DNA of 64,000 bases from Chrysomallon squamiferum (lineage: Eukaryota; Mollusca; Gastropoda; Neomphalida; Peltospiridae), in the NCBI GenBank assembly GCA_012295275.1, contig CM022676.1:12413660-12477659 (forward strand), written 5' to 3'. This document shows, one piece after another, positions 37,509-49,824 of the stretch. The notes below the pieces were generated by a model. That model did not search any database. It saw only the letters and a list, made by a program, of their open reading frames with translations, and had not been told where the DNA came from. A program made the translations under genes and the position numbers. How positions within the stretch are numbered: position 1 is the first letter of the stretch; each line of letters starts with the position of its first letter.

Positions 37509-37511
<3 letters not shown>

Positions 37512-37566
<55 letters not shown>

Positions 37567-37597
37567 ACACACACACACACACACTTACACACACTAC
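37512..37597. repeat. (AC)n microsatellite
   Basis: About 40 AC units with small interruptions; a poly(A) run of about 25 lies at 37372-37396. Confidence 0.95.
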
Positions 37598-38313
37598 ACA
37601 CATCTAAGACACATATTACATTGTAAAAATACTGTACCAAAACATGTGAGAAAAGTATCTTACCAAGTCTCGCAGTCAAATTCTTACCCAGAAGACCAAA
37701 GTTTCAAGATCGTCTGCCGTGTCCTCCCTGTACATCAAAATGAAATACGAGCTGAGTAAACGCCTGTTTGTCTCTGTTTTTCGTCAAACCCTCGAGTTTT
37801 TTCTGGTGCCTGTATGTAGATATTATATTCCTGTGTACGGCAGTGAAAATCGGGGAGGGAATGCTAACAAATTTTAAAACTGTATTTGTTTGTTGCACAA
37901 AGCTCGCCATAACGTGGTCGCTAATTAACTGAAATGTATCGTTTGAAAACTTCAAAGAGTTCATCATCGCATATTTTTGCATAAAATGATATTACTGATG
38001 GTTAAAAGAAATTGAATGATTTATTTTTCTTGATATTTAAAATCGGTGTATTCATTTATTATAATTATTTTATTTTATTTTAGCATTGTTGTCACTTTAT
38101 AGTTTTCCCAGTTTATCAATAAAGACTAGATAATCATAAGATTACATACATATAAAATAGTATTATTTTAATAAAATCATTTATAGCTAGTATATAGAAA
38201 CTAGATGTATTTACTGGAACAGTTTCATAGATATCCGAGTTTAACGTTAAAACAAATTGAGACCATTTTCCTCACAATAACAAGAATAACAAATTAATGA
38301 ATAAAAGAGCCTA

Positions 38314-38317
<4 letters not shown>

Positions 38318-38371
<54 letters not shown>
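38318..38371. repeat. (AAT)n microsatellite
   Basis: About 18 triplets. Confidence 0.95.
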
Positions 38372-39206
38372 GTAATATCATACTGAAAACAGACGAAGTT
38401 AATATTTTTTGTTAAGATGATGCATAATGCAGTGTCAGAAAATAGGTCAGATTGCAGAAAATATCAGTTTTAATCGTGTATATGTTATTCTAGTTCAAGA
38501 TCATTTCCTTGAACTAGTATTTTAGGTAACGTATTTGCTTTCATTGCATCCTCTTTTTTTCGATTTCTTTAGTGTTGTTGAAAATTACTGTTAACTAACG
38601 ATGTATAATTGAACTAGAACTATTGAGAAAAAAAAGAAGAAAAAAGATCAAATAACTTTCTTGTGTTTGTTTTTATTTAAAAATCGTCCAGCTAAAATCG
38701 TCCAGTTTCAACTCGTGTATACAAAGTACAGAAGTTTACTAACTGTTACTTCAGAATTAAATGAGTTCTAAATATACTTTGCATATGACAATACATTCTT
38801 ACAGTCCTTTATAGTAAACATACTAGTTTACAAATGCATTAAACTACATTAAAGAAACAAATGAAAATCCCAATTAAATTTACCAACCTACACTAGTCAA
38901 AGGTAAAAATAGAATACAAAATAATAAATAAATAAATTGGATTGATGCCTTGTCTGGTACCTTATTTATAATTAATTAATACCTCAGGTCTGTTAATTTT
39001 GATACATTGCAGTTTAGAACATGATGCTGACTCTGGAGATCTAAGCCTTCGTAAGTGTTTGTGGTGTTATCAGAGTTTCAAATGGATCTGCGACAAGTGT
39101 ATCAATCAGACATAATCAAAATATAGGTTATCTTAACTGACCTCAGAAACTGTTAGATATGCTATTCTTGAAAACAATGCTATGTGCAGTATAGATAAAC
39201 TGAGGC

Positions 39207-39347
39207 GCTAAATAAGAAATAAAGTGAAATAAATATATGTAAAACGCAGACACGTTTACACAGTGACAGCGCTGTAGTAATAACGTGACACTGTAAGTTA
39301 ACCTAGATAAAGTACAACTCGTGTACCCGGAAGAAATAACATACGTA
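39207..39347 (+). promoter_or_regulatory. Leader cassette 4: intact upstream block
   Basis: Carries AAAGTGAAATAAATAT, GTGACAGCGCTGTAG, GTTAACCTAGATAAAG, CTCGTGTACCCGGAAGAAA, closely matching cassette 2. It lies just before an intact leader exon. Candidate promoter and 5'UTR for gene C. Confidence 0.55.
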
Positions 39348-39402
39348 ATGGCGCTGTTGAGATATTTACTTGTTTCTCTCTTGATTGTTAGATATTGTCT
39401 AG
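39348..39402 (+). CDS. Gene C candidate exon 1 (distal leader, intact)
   Basis: Encodes MALLRYLLVSLLIVRYCLG with the last codon split before GTAAGT, nearly the same as the gene B leader. Better signal peptide than the proximal copy; would need a 2.2-kb intron to Ig1. Confidence 0.65.
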
Positions 39403-40347
39403 GTAAGTGCTTTTTTGTGTGTGTTATTATTATTATTTTATCTTTAATTCATACATTAAAACGAACATGTTAGATATCACTGGAACGAAGATGCACATAA
39501 AGAAGAAAGACAAAAAAAAAAAAAGAAAAAAAAAAAAACAAGAAAAAGAACAACAACAGAAAAAACGCAAAATCTGGTTCTGGTTTTGTGTTCAAACTTG
39601 GCTTAAAGTTTTATCTCTTTATATTTCTTAAACTGCACGACCTATCTATCAGAAGTGAACGGATCGTTCTGTAAAGACACAGCTTCATGTAAACTGTACG
39701 GAATGTTATATATTGTAAGTGAAACACTCATGCACACACACATACACACACACACACTCACACATAATTATATATATGTACACACGCATTTCATACATGC
39801 ACATATCCATCCATACACAGAAACGAAGCAAAAATGCAGCATCATATTCTAGTGAAAGTTGACGTAGTTAAGACGGTTTTTCATTTAATGTAGTAAAATA
39901 CATTGTTCTATAGTTATAGTTAAATGCACACTGGCAGTTTGTGATAGAGTAATATTACATCACAGTGACATACACTGCTGAACTTACAAAGAGTACAGGA
40001 AGGCAGTTAGAAAATATCAGTTAATATCACGTCTATAGAGACGCTGTTCCAGTTAATTGTGATATACGTAATTTCTTTAACACGTTTTTCAGGTAATACA
40101 GTAACTATTAACTCAGTAAAGTGGTTTGAACCAGTAGCGACGATAAGAATCCTTGAACAGCCACGTTTGACAGTAAATAATTCCAACTTGTTGGTTGTTT
40201 TGAGGCAATAAACTGAGAAAAACAAGTGCACATGCATTTTAATAGCATGACATAATTATTTTTGATTTTAATTTTAAAAGACAAATCCTAGAACTAGCTG
40301 TTTCGGTAAGCCTGTTTCAAATCTCAAAATGCGTTATTATTATTATT

Positions 40348-40384
<37 letters not shown>

Positions 40385-43300
40385 CCGTCATTATTACTAT
40401 TATTATTATTATTATTATTAGTTGATATTGCTTCTGCGATTAGTAACTGAAGAGCTTGCAACTAATACTAAGAAATATACGCTGAAATGAGTGGTAAACT
40501 GTAGAATTATCTTTATTTCAGTGGTACAACAGTCTCCATCACGAAGTCCTCTCAATCACAGTCAGTACTATTACTGTCGAATTGTATCTGCTTTCAAAAG
40601 TGAAAAATCCGAGATGAGTTCTGTGATTCTTATTTAAAAATATTTTTGAATATCCCTTCCATTGTACCTCTCAGCAAATACCGGTTGCCATGCAGCTAGT
40701 TTGGAGAGCATATGCACTTTATCACAAAGTTAACTTTAAAATGCGTTTTCCTCAGTAAATATTTTCCAAACCACAGACCTTTGAATTATTATAGCTTCGT
40801 AGTTTTCAAGATATTGGTCTGTTTTATATATCAGTTTAAAAGGAATTAAATACAGAATTGAAATTTAAATACATTTTTTCTTTCATTTTCTTTTAATTAT
40901 TTATTAATATTTGTATTTCATTTTCCAGGACAACTAGTGTTTTTGTACATTGTTGATGAAAATTACTCAGAACTAATGCTGTCATATCCTTAGACTAGAT
41001 ATAATGAGTTAATATAAAAGTGTCAGAAAATGTTTTGTTTTCTTTTTTTCGCAGATATCGACCAACAGATTTAAATTCAGTTTCTGTTTACAATCTGCCA
41101 TAGTTCTTCTTGCTATTTTTTAAACTCTATACAAAAATTTACAAATGGGTTGTTAAAACACTCTATATGAAGAAACATTCTTTCAAGTGTTTATATTAAG
41201 TCCGTAATAAGGTAACCTAGATACTGTTTATATGCTCGGAAGAAACAAGTTTCGCCACAACATACACAATGGCGCTGTTTGGATACTTACTTGTTTCTGA
41301 CCTCATTATTAGATATAGTTTACGTAAGTTTTCGAAACTATTAGATTGTTATTCAATAAAAAACCTCATGAAACCTCAACTAAAGTGCCAAACGTTTAAT
41401 ACGACTACCACGTATGATAATAATATTAACCCTATACTGTTACTACTACAACTACAACTGCGACTACCCTATCATTGATGAGAATCATTTGCAAACATTT
41501 ACTAACTTTTTCTCTACAGCGATGTACTAGAATATTATAGCTTGAACTAATATTTTTATTTATTTTTCAGGTTTGTCTCTACAGATGAATGGATCATCAT
41601 CGTATGGAGTTATAAGAGAGAGATATACTTTGTTTTGTTCTGTTTCACCTGTTGATGATATATCATCAAATATTCAATTTAAGAAATATGAAAATGGTGC
41701 AATTACTTCACTTTGCTTGGTTAGCACATCCTGTGTTGAGATTTTTCCACGCCCTGGTTATAACTGTGGATGTTTTCACAGCAGTGGAGAAACTCGTGTC
41801 TACAACTTGACAATACAAAGTCTGAACATTACTGGTGACACTAAATGGAGATGTTATCATACTTCCAGTTTCAGTAAAGACTTTATCTTGAACGTTTACT
41901 GTAAGTACTTTTGATAAAACAAGTTTCTAGTCTTTCATTTTGCTTTGTGATATTCAAAGCAAAAGAATAGTTCAGTTATAAGCATTGGCACAGACCAAAT
42001 AAAGCAAACTATTTGAAATCTTTATTAAATTTCAGTGCAAATTATTAATCAGAAAGGCTTAAATAAAATCAGATGTTCAAGAAGGCAAACTTACTTTTAG
42101 AAATCTCATTAATTTCACATTAGTCAAGATAGAGATTTTATAGATTATCTCGTATTATTCCTATTCCTATTGTTATTATTATTGATATTATTATTATTAT
42201 CATTATTATTATTATTATTATTATTATTACTGAGTTTACTTTATTCTAATTTATTTAATTTTTTTTTTTTTTTTTTATTATGTGTGTATATTATATGTAT
42301 ATGTATTTGTATTATATGTATATGTAATAGAACACTGTACCTAATCAGAAGAAATAAAATAAGGATACAAAAAATAGTTTTTTGATTTTTTCAGTATGAC
42401 TTTCAATACCTTTAATCAAACTTTAATTACTCAAAACAGTACATACAACAAAATGCTAGAAACTGTTTCAATAAATAAATAACATTATTAAATAACATTA
42501 TTAATTAATTAATTAATTAATGATAATAATTTCTACAAAATACAAAGTAATTTGAAAATTAATTCTAAATAAAGTATTTTTTTTTATTATTATTTAATTT
42601 TCAATAACAGAACAAAATTGGTATTATTACTAATAATTCAAAATCATGTTAATTTCTGCTATCTTCAGTATTTATTTTTTGTTTGCTATCATAAATCAGC
42701 AAGTGGATTACTTTAATATTTAATACAACTCAGAATAGTAGTACTGCATATTAACATATTGTCAATAACAGCAGATTTAAAGTAAAAGTCGGACCTGAAA
42801 AATTTAAAACCATAATTCATTGAAGAATATATTCTCTATTAGAATGAGAGTTGCTTATTCATTATTGTGTGAAAATTTACAAATGTTGAATTGAATTTTG
42901 TACTGATAAAGTTCAGACATCTGTAAATTAAGAAATCTTCAATGTGATGCAGATTATACATATTTAAAAATGAATTTGTATCTACAAAGCCAAAATATTA
43001 TACAAATGAAAATGTCTTTTGTGTGTTTGATCATTAAAATACATTAATACATTAATTAACAATTACTACATTTTCAGCTCCAGTGACATCAGTTACTCTG
43101 GAGGTTTCAGGATCTACTCCAGGTTCTGTTGTTGTTGTGGAAGGAAGATCAGTTGAGTTCACCTGTTTTATACAAGGAGCAAAACCTGCACCCACAACAT
43201 CTCAGGTGTCCTGGTACAGACAAGACAAGTCAGGTAGTAACTTCACTTTACCTGGATCACCTGCTACACCTACTACAGATGACAGAAATACCTCTGTGAA

Positions 43301-46300
43301 CTACAGCTACACTGCTGACAGACAACATCAAGGTAACAGAGTTTTCTGTGCTGCTAGAAACATTCTGATGGAGAACAGAGGAGATTCAGATATCACATCC
43401 ACAAACTACATACAACTTAATGTGCAGTGTAAGATTTTCTTTATATTACAATGTACACACTAGTAATACTACAAAATATCAAACTGGTAGTTAATAATGT
43501 TTTTAAAACTTTGTCATGTGATGTCAAATGTTCAAAAGCATGTTATAAGTGTATTTCTATACAGTTTTATAACTCACTGTTTATTAACTTTCTAATATTT
43601 ACTCAGTCTGCAATGATACTGCTTCTCACAAATTTGTTTATATATTTTTTTTTCGCTTGATAAATCTTTTTCTATAACATTTGAACTGATTGATTAATTT
43701 AGCATCTCCTTCAAATTCAGACTTTCCACCCAACTTTATTTTATATTAACAACGTGATTAACTTTCAGGGCCACCAGTGAATCCAGCTTTATCAGGAGAC
43801 TGTCCGGACAGCTACATACGTTCATCTACTACAGGAACATGTCACTGTTCTACATCTGACAGTGGGAATCCAGCAGGGAAGATTTCTTGGTTTAAACCAG
43901 ATGGAACAAACACAGGAAAAGATGACCTTGTACTAAACACAATACCACGACTACACAACAACAAAAATTACACGTGCAAAATAGAAAATATTCATGGATC
44001 AAAGACAATTATCTTTACAGCAAAACTGGCTTGTAAGTAACCTAAAGCAAACATAATGACACTGATTCCACTCAATTATCAAATACAAAATATTTTATGT
44101 ACTTATCCAAACTGCAGTGAGAATTAAAATAATAACATTTGTTCTTTGAAGATTCAGATTTGTATTTTTATAAAAGCAATAGCATATATGAATGAACTTT
44201 CAATGCTTTAAACATTCTGTTGTTTTCATAACAAAGATCAGATTAATTTGAAGATTGAGATTTAGATAATGCTCTTAAAATGCACATATTCCTTGATCTA
44301 TTCTAGGAGAAAATAAATGGTTTTATTCTCTGTGGGCTAGTCAGTTGAAATGCCTTCAGCCTCTTTGACAAATTCAAGTAAATTTCTTTAGCTACACATC
44401 TGTAACATTAGATATATTTTACAGTGATTTAGGTAAGGCTTTCTTGAGCGTTGTGAAATGCTGTCTATTACTTATATTAATCATGTTCGTTTTCCTACTA
44501 AAAGACGCAAATTAAAACTAAGTCAGAAATGTGTTGTCATCAGTCTCATTTTCATGCCAAATTATATTCAACAACATAATAAATAATCCGATTAGACATA
44601 ATTTTAAAAGTTATGGGTTTTAAAGTCATATCCTAAATTTGCGGTATACTATTCATTCAAGTAATGCTCAGGATATCTGAACATTTGCATAACTACAATA
44701 AGTGGTACATCTGATGAAAAGAGAAATTTTGAAAAACACTTTTTTTTTTTAGAAAACTTAACTCTAGTTGGTTATTAAGTACAATATTTAAAATTTACTA
44801 CTTTCAGAAATGTAGATAACAAAAATAATACTATACTTTTAGAACTGTACAATAATGTTTGAAATTCAGACAAGAAGCCATGATATAATAGTGAATAAAA
44901 TGGTGGAAACAAACACTTGTATAATAAATTTCTTGAATCAAAAATATTTTTGTGGTTGTCATTGCTCTCATTCATGTCCAGTGATATTCCACAACATAAT
45001 AAATAATCCAATTAGACATAATTTTACAAGTTATGGATTTTAAAATTATTTTGTAAATTGGTAGTACACTATTCATTCAAATAAAGCCCAGCATATCTAA
45101 ATATCAGTATAACTTCTAAAAATGGTATATCTAATGAAAACAAATTTAGAAGAAAAAAAAAGAAAGAAAATGTGACTTTGTTATTAAGGACAATATTTAA
45201 AATTTAGTACCTTCAGAAATGTGGATAACACAATAAAACATATTAGAATTGTATAATCTTTGAAATATAAACAACAAGCTATGACACAATACTGAATAAA
45301 AGGTTGGAAACACAAACTCTTTGTTTGGTACTATAGACCAAACTGGTTTTGTTCTGAACATCTACATAATATGAACACTGGTGATTTGTAATTGCTGATC
45401 ATACTTTTATAATAAGTTTCTTGAATTGAGGAGAAGTGCACCAACAATTGTGATGATTTCAAGAATCCAAGAGTCTTACCTTTCTGGATGGCAGACGATG
45501 ATATTTTGTTTTATACAAAAAAAGTTGATATTGCAACAAAATAGTTTGCTTTACATATTTATTGAAGTTTCCTTCACTTAAATGTTTAAATGCAGTGAGA
45601 AACACATGGTTCAGCCAGTATCTGCTGTTATAGATCAGCTAATTATTGTCTGAAATCACCAGCGTCAGACTGCCTATAAAAACTATTTATTCCTTATCAC
45701 TGTGTAGAAATGTAAGACAGAATCAGTCAGCAGATTTCACATTCCCATTATAATATGTTATTCCTCTCTCTGGTGTCCCATCTCTTAAGTTTTAAACTGT
45801 TGTTATCTCCAAATACTTTTCGTCTTCACAATTGCCAAATGTGGTGACTCCAATAAACAGTTTGCATACTCATAGTGGATAAAGAAACATTAGCTTTATA
45901 TAAGATAAATTAGTATGTGCTTGCATCTTTGTTCTTTATAATTCTCAAGCGCATCAGTAAATAAACATTAGGATAAGTTTATATATTTGAGTAAGATAAT
46001 GGGTTATTGAAATTAACGAACTGAGTGGCATTGGTAGCTTTTGTTCTCTTAAAATAAATATGTAAATAGACACAAACACATTCATTAGATATGTCGTGTT
46101 TATAAAAGGGTTTATAGTGTTTTGAGTTTATTTATTTTATAATTTCAGTTGGTCCAGAGAATGTGACTGTCACTGGTAACAAAGCTGAATTTGATGCTGA
46201 TGGAAGAAATATTTTAACACTGAAATGCACAACTTCATCATCCAGTCCCGATGTGACCTTCACCTGGAAAAACCTGACCAGTGGTCAAGAGATTATTTCA

Positions 46301-49300
46301 CAGAGTCCAGTCAGAGAAGAAGATGCAGGTGATGGTGGAAAACAATTCAGTCAAAATCTGACAATAACTCTAGTCTGGTTTCAAGACAAAAACACAATCA
46401 GATGTCAAGTGAAAAACACAGCATTGTCAGTAGAAAGAGTTTCTGACATTGTACTAGACTTGATATGTAAGTGTTAATTACACTGTTATTTTATATTAAA
46501 CAGTTTATACATTGTACTAGACTTGATATGTAAGTGTTAATTACACTGTTGTTTTATATTAAACAGTTTATACATTGTACTAGACTTCATATGTAAGTGT
46601 TAATTTACTTTGTTATTTTACACTTACTTTTTAGCCAAATACAATATTTAATTTGTTCAGTCTCTATGATTACTAAATTTTGTGGATTTTAATTCATGAA
46701 AATTTAATTTATCTTTGATCAAATCTGTTACATGTGAATTGAATTGAACGTATGTGTTCATTTTTATCAGTATGAATGTATTATTGATGTAATCTGTATT
46801 TATTTACAACATTTAATTTAATCCATTCAAGTCATGCTTTAAATTATGCAATACATTAGAAATCAGATCACTGAATGATTATATATATAGTGAATAACAA
46901 CAAACCTGTATAAATTTCCTCAATCTAAACCTTTAAAATTGCTGACAATGTAAGGAAGTAGAATTTCTTTATGTAAAAATAAGTAATGACACATATTTTT
47001 ACACAAACAGATCCGCCATTGAACCCACCTGTGATATCAGGATACCAGACAGGAAATGTTGTGTATGAAGGTGACACACTCAACTTGTCATGTGTTGTCA
47101 CTGGTGGGAAACCTTTCGTGACATCAGCAACGTTGTCTTGTTTTGGAGGTCACAATATGACATCATCACAGACTGTTGCCAACAGTGTTGTAGTAGACAT
47201 GAATTTTACAGTTACTGGACATTTTAATATGAAGACTTGTCAGTGCAGTGCAAAACACAAGACAGGCAGATACAGCGAAACTGACAACAAAACCATCACT
47301 GTGTACTGTAAGTATTCTTATTACACTGTTCACTGTGTACTGTAAGTGTTCTTATTACACTGTTCACTGTGTACTGTAAGTGTTCTTACTATACTGTCCA
47401 CTGTGTACTGTAAGTATTCTTACTATACTGTTCACTGTGTACTGTAAGTATTCTTATTACATTGTTCACTGTGTACTGTAAGTGTTCTTATTACACTGTT
47501 CATTGTGTACTGTAAGTGTTCTTATTACATTGTTCACTGTGTACTGTAAGTGTTCTTATTACACTGTTCATTGTGTACTGGAAGTGTTCTTATTACATTG
47601 TTCATTGTGTACTGTAAGTATTCTTATTAGACTGTTCATTGTGTACTGTAAGTTTATTTATTATACTGTTCATTGTCTGTTGTAAGTGTTATTATTACAC
47701 TGTTCACTGTGTACTGTAAGTGTTCTTACTATACTGTTCACTGTGTACTGTAAGTGTTCTTACTATACTGTCCACTGTGTACTGTAAGTATTCTTACTAT
47801 ACTGTTCACTGTGTACTGTAAGTATTCTTATTACATTGTTCACTGTGTACTGTAAGTGTTCTTATTACACTGTTCATTGTGTACTGTAAGTGTTCTTATT
47901 ACACTGTTCACTGTGTACTGTAAGTGTTCTTATTACACTGTTCATTGTGTACTGTAAGTGTTCTTATTACACTGTTCACTGAGTACTGTAAGTGTTCTTA
48001 TTACACGGTTCATTGTGTACTGTAAGTGTTCTTATTACATTGTTCATTGTGTACTGTAAGTGTTCTTATTACATTGTTCATTGTGTACTGTAAGTGTTCT
48101 TATTACATTGTTCATTGTGTACTGTAAGTGTTCTTATTACATTGTTCACTGTGTTCTGTAAGTGTTCTTATTACATTGTTCACTGTGTACTGTAAGTATT
48201 CTTATTACATTGTTCAATGTGTACTGTAAGTGTTCTTATTACATTGTTCACTGTGTAATGTAAGTGTTCTTATTACATTGTTGAATGTGTACTGTAAGTA
48301 TTCTTATTACATTGTTCACTGTGTTGTGTTAGTGTTCTTATTAGTTTGTTGTTTTTGTACTGTAAGTGTTCTTATTACATTGTTCACTGTGTAATGTAAG
48401 TGTACTTATTAAATTGTTCAATGTGTACTGTAAGTATTCTTATTACATTGTTCATTGTGTACTGTACGTATTCTTAGAACATTGTTCACTGTGTTCTGTT
48501 AGTGTTCTTATTAGTTTGTTGTTTTTGTACTGTAAGTGTTCTTATTATAATTACTTACATTGTTGATTGTTTTGTATTGTTGTCCTTAAAATGTTAATGT
48601 TTAAACATTTGTTTTGTCTACTTTAGTAAATCAAGCATTGAACGAGTTATAATAATACTTATTGTTATACTTATTGAAATCCATTGATAGATCCACCATC
48701 AGTCCCAAGTTTAACTGCAAGTTCAAATTTTCCCTGGTTAGAAAGAGAAAACAGAAATTTGACGTGCTCTGTGAGAGAGAGAGGAAATCCTCCAGCTGAC
48801 TTTGTCTGGTATAAAAATGGAGTCAAACAGCCTGGACAAAGAAAATCTATCTGGTTGTTCAGAAACCTGACTTACAAAGATAACAAACTAACATTCAGAT
48901 GTGAGGCTCAAAATATTTTTACACTACACAAAAATGAAGTGAAATCTTCACCTGATACAGCACTCAATGTTTTCTGTGAGTATTAAACATGATGCTTTGT
49001 TATTTTTATACTGTTTTATGATTTATTGAACTTTAATTTGAAACCGACTAGTGTTTATTGCCATGAAAAGTCCAATAATCATAAACTGTTTAATTATTAT
49101 TAAGAATTATTCTTTGTTTGCTAAAAATAATTTATAGTGTACGAGAAATCAAACTTAAAAACAAGTAAATAATGATTTAATTTACTACAGACAGTCCACG
49201 AGTAACTGTTGATACATCTGGACCAATCACAAAGCGAGAAGGACAGGAGTTGGAGAAGATAGACTGTACTGCAGACAGCAATCCTCCAAACCCTACAATT

Positions 49301-49787
49301 ACTTGGACATCAGATTCAAATAAACCATGGAAGGGTGGTCTCCCTTTAGAGATAGCAGTACTTGACAGAGGGCAGCACGGGACATATACGTGTAAAGCGA
49401 CAGTCACTTCATCACTGGGAACACTGACAGGAACTTCACAAATTGAAATTATAGTAAACTGTAAGTTTTTAAAACTCTTTTTAAATTATATTATTTTATT
49501 ATTTTTTTTATAATACATTATTGCACATTAAATTTAAATTAGATCCACAAATCACAAATTGAAATTATAATAAAGCGTAATTTAAAAAAATAAAAATAAA
49601 TTAATATTAAATTTATTTGTTGATTAGTTATCTCCCTGATTAGTTAGTGTCATTTTACATTTTTTTAAATATATTAATATTTTTTTTTTTTCTAAACTGG
49701 TGGATTATTGTATATTCAATTAGATTCATCAATTACAAACTGCAATTGTAGTAAAATATAAGAGGAATATTTCTTGTTCTCAATACA

Positions 49788-49824
<37 letters not shown>

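Noticed and set aside
47482-48566. Open frames of the FLLHCSLCTVSV type in the 47.4-48.6 kb region
   Set aside because: They are translations of the 34-bp minisatellite; unit length is not a multiple of three and frames arise from repetition alone.
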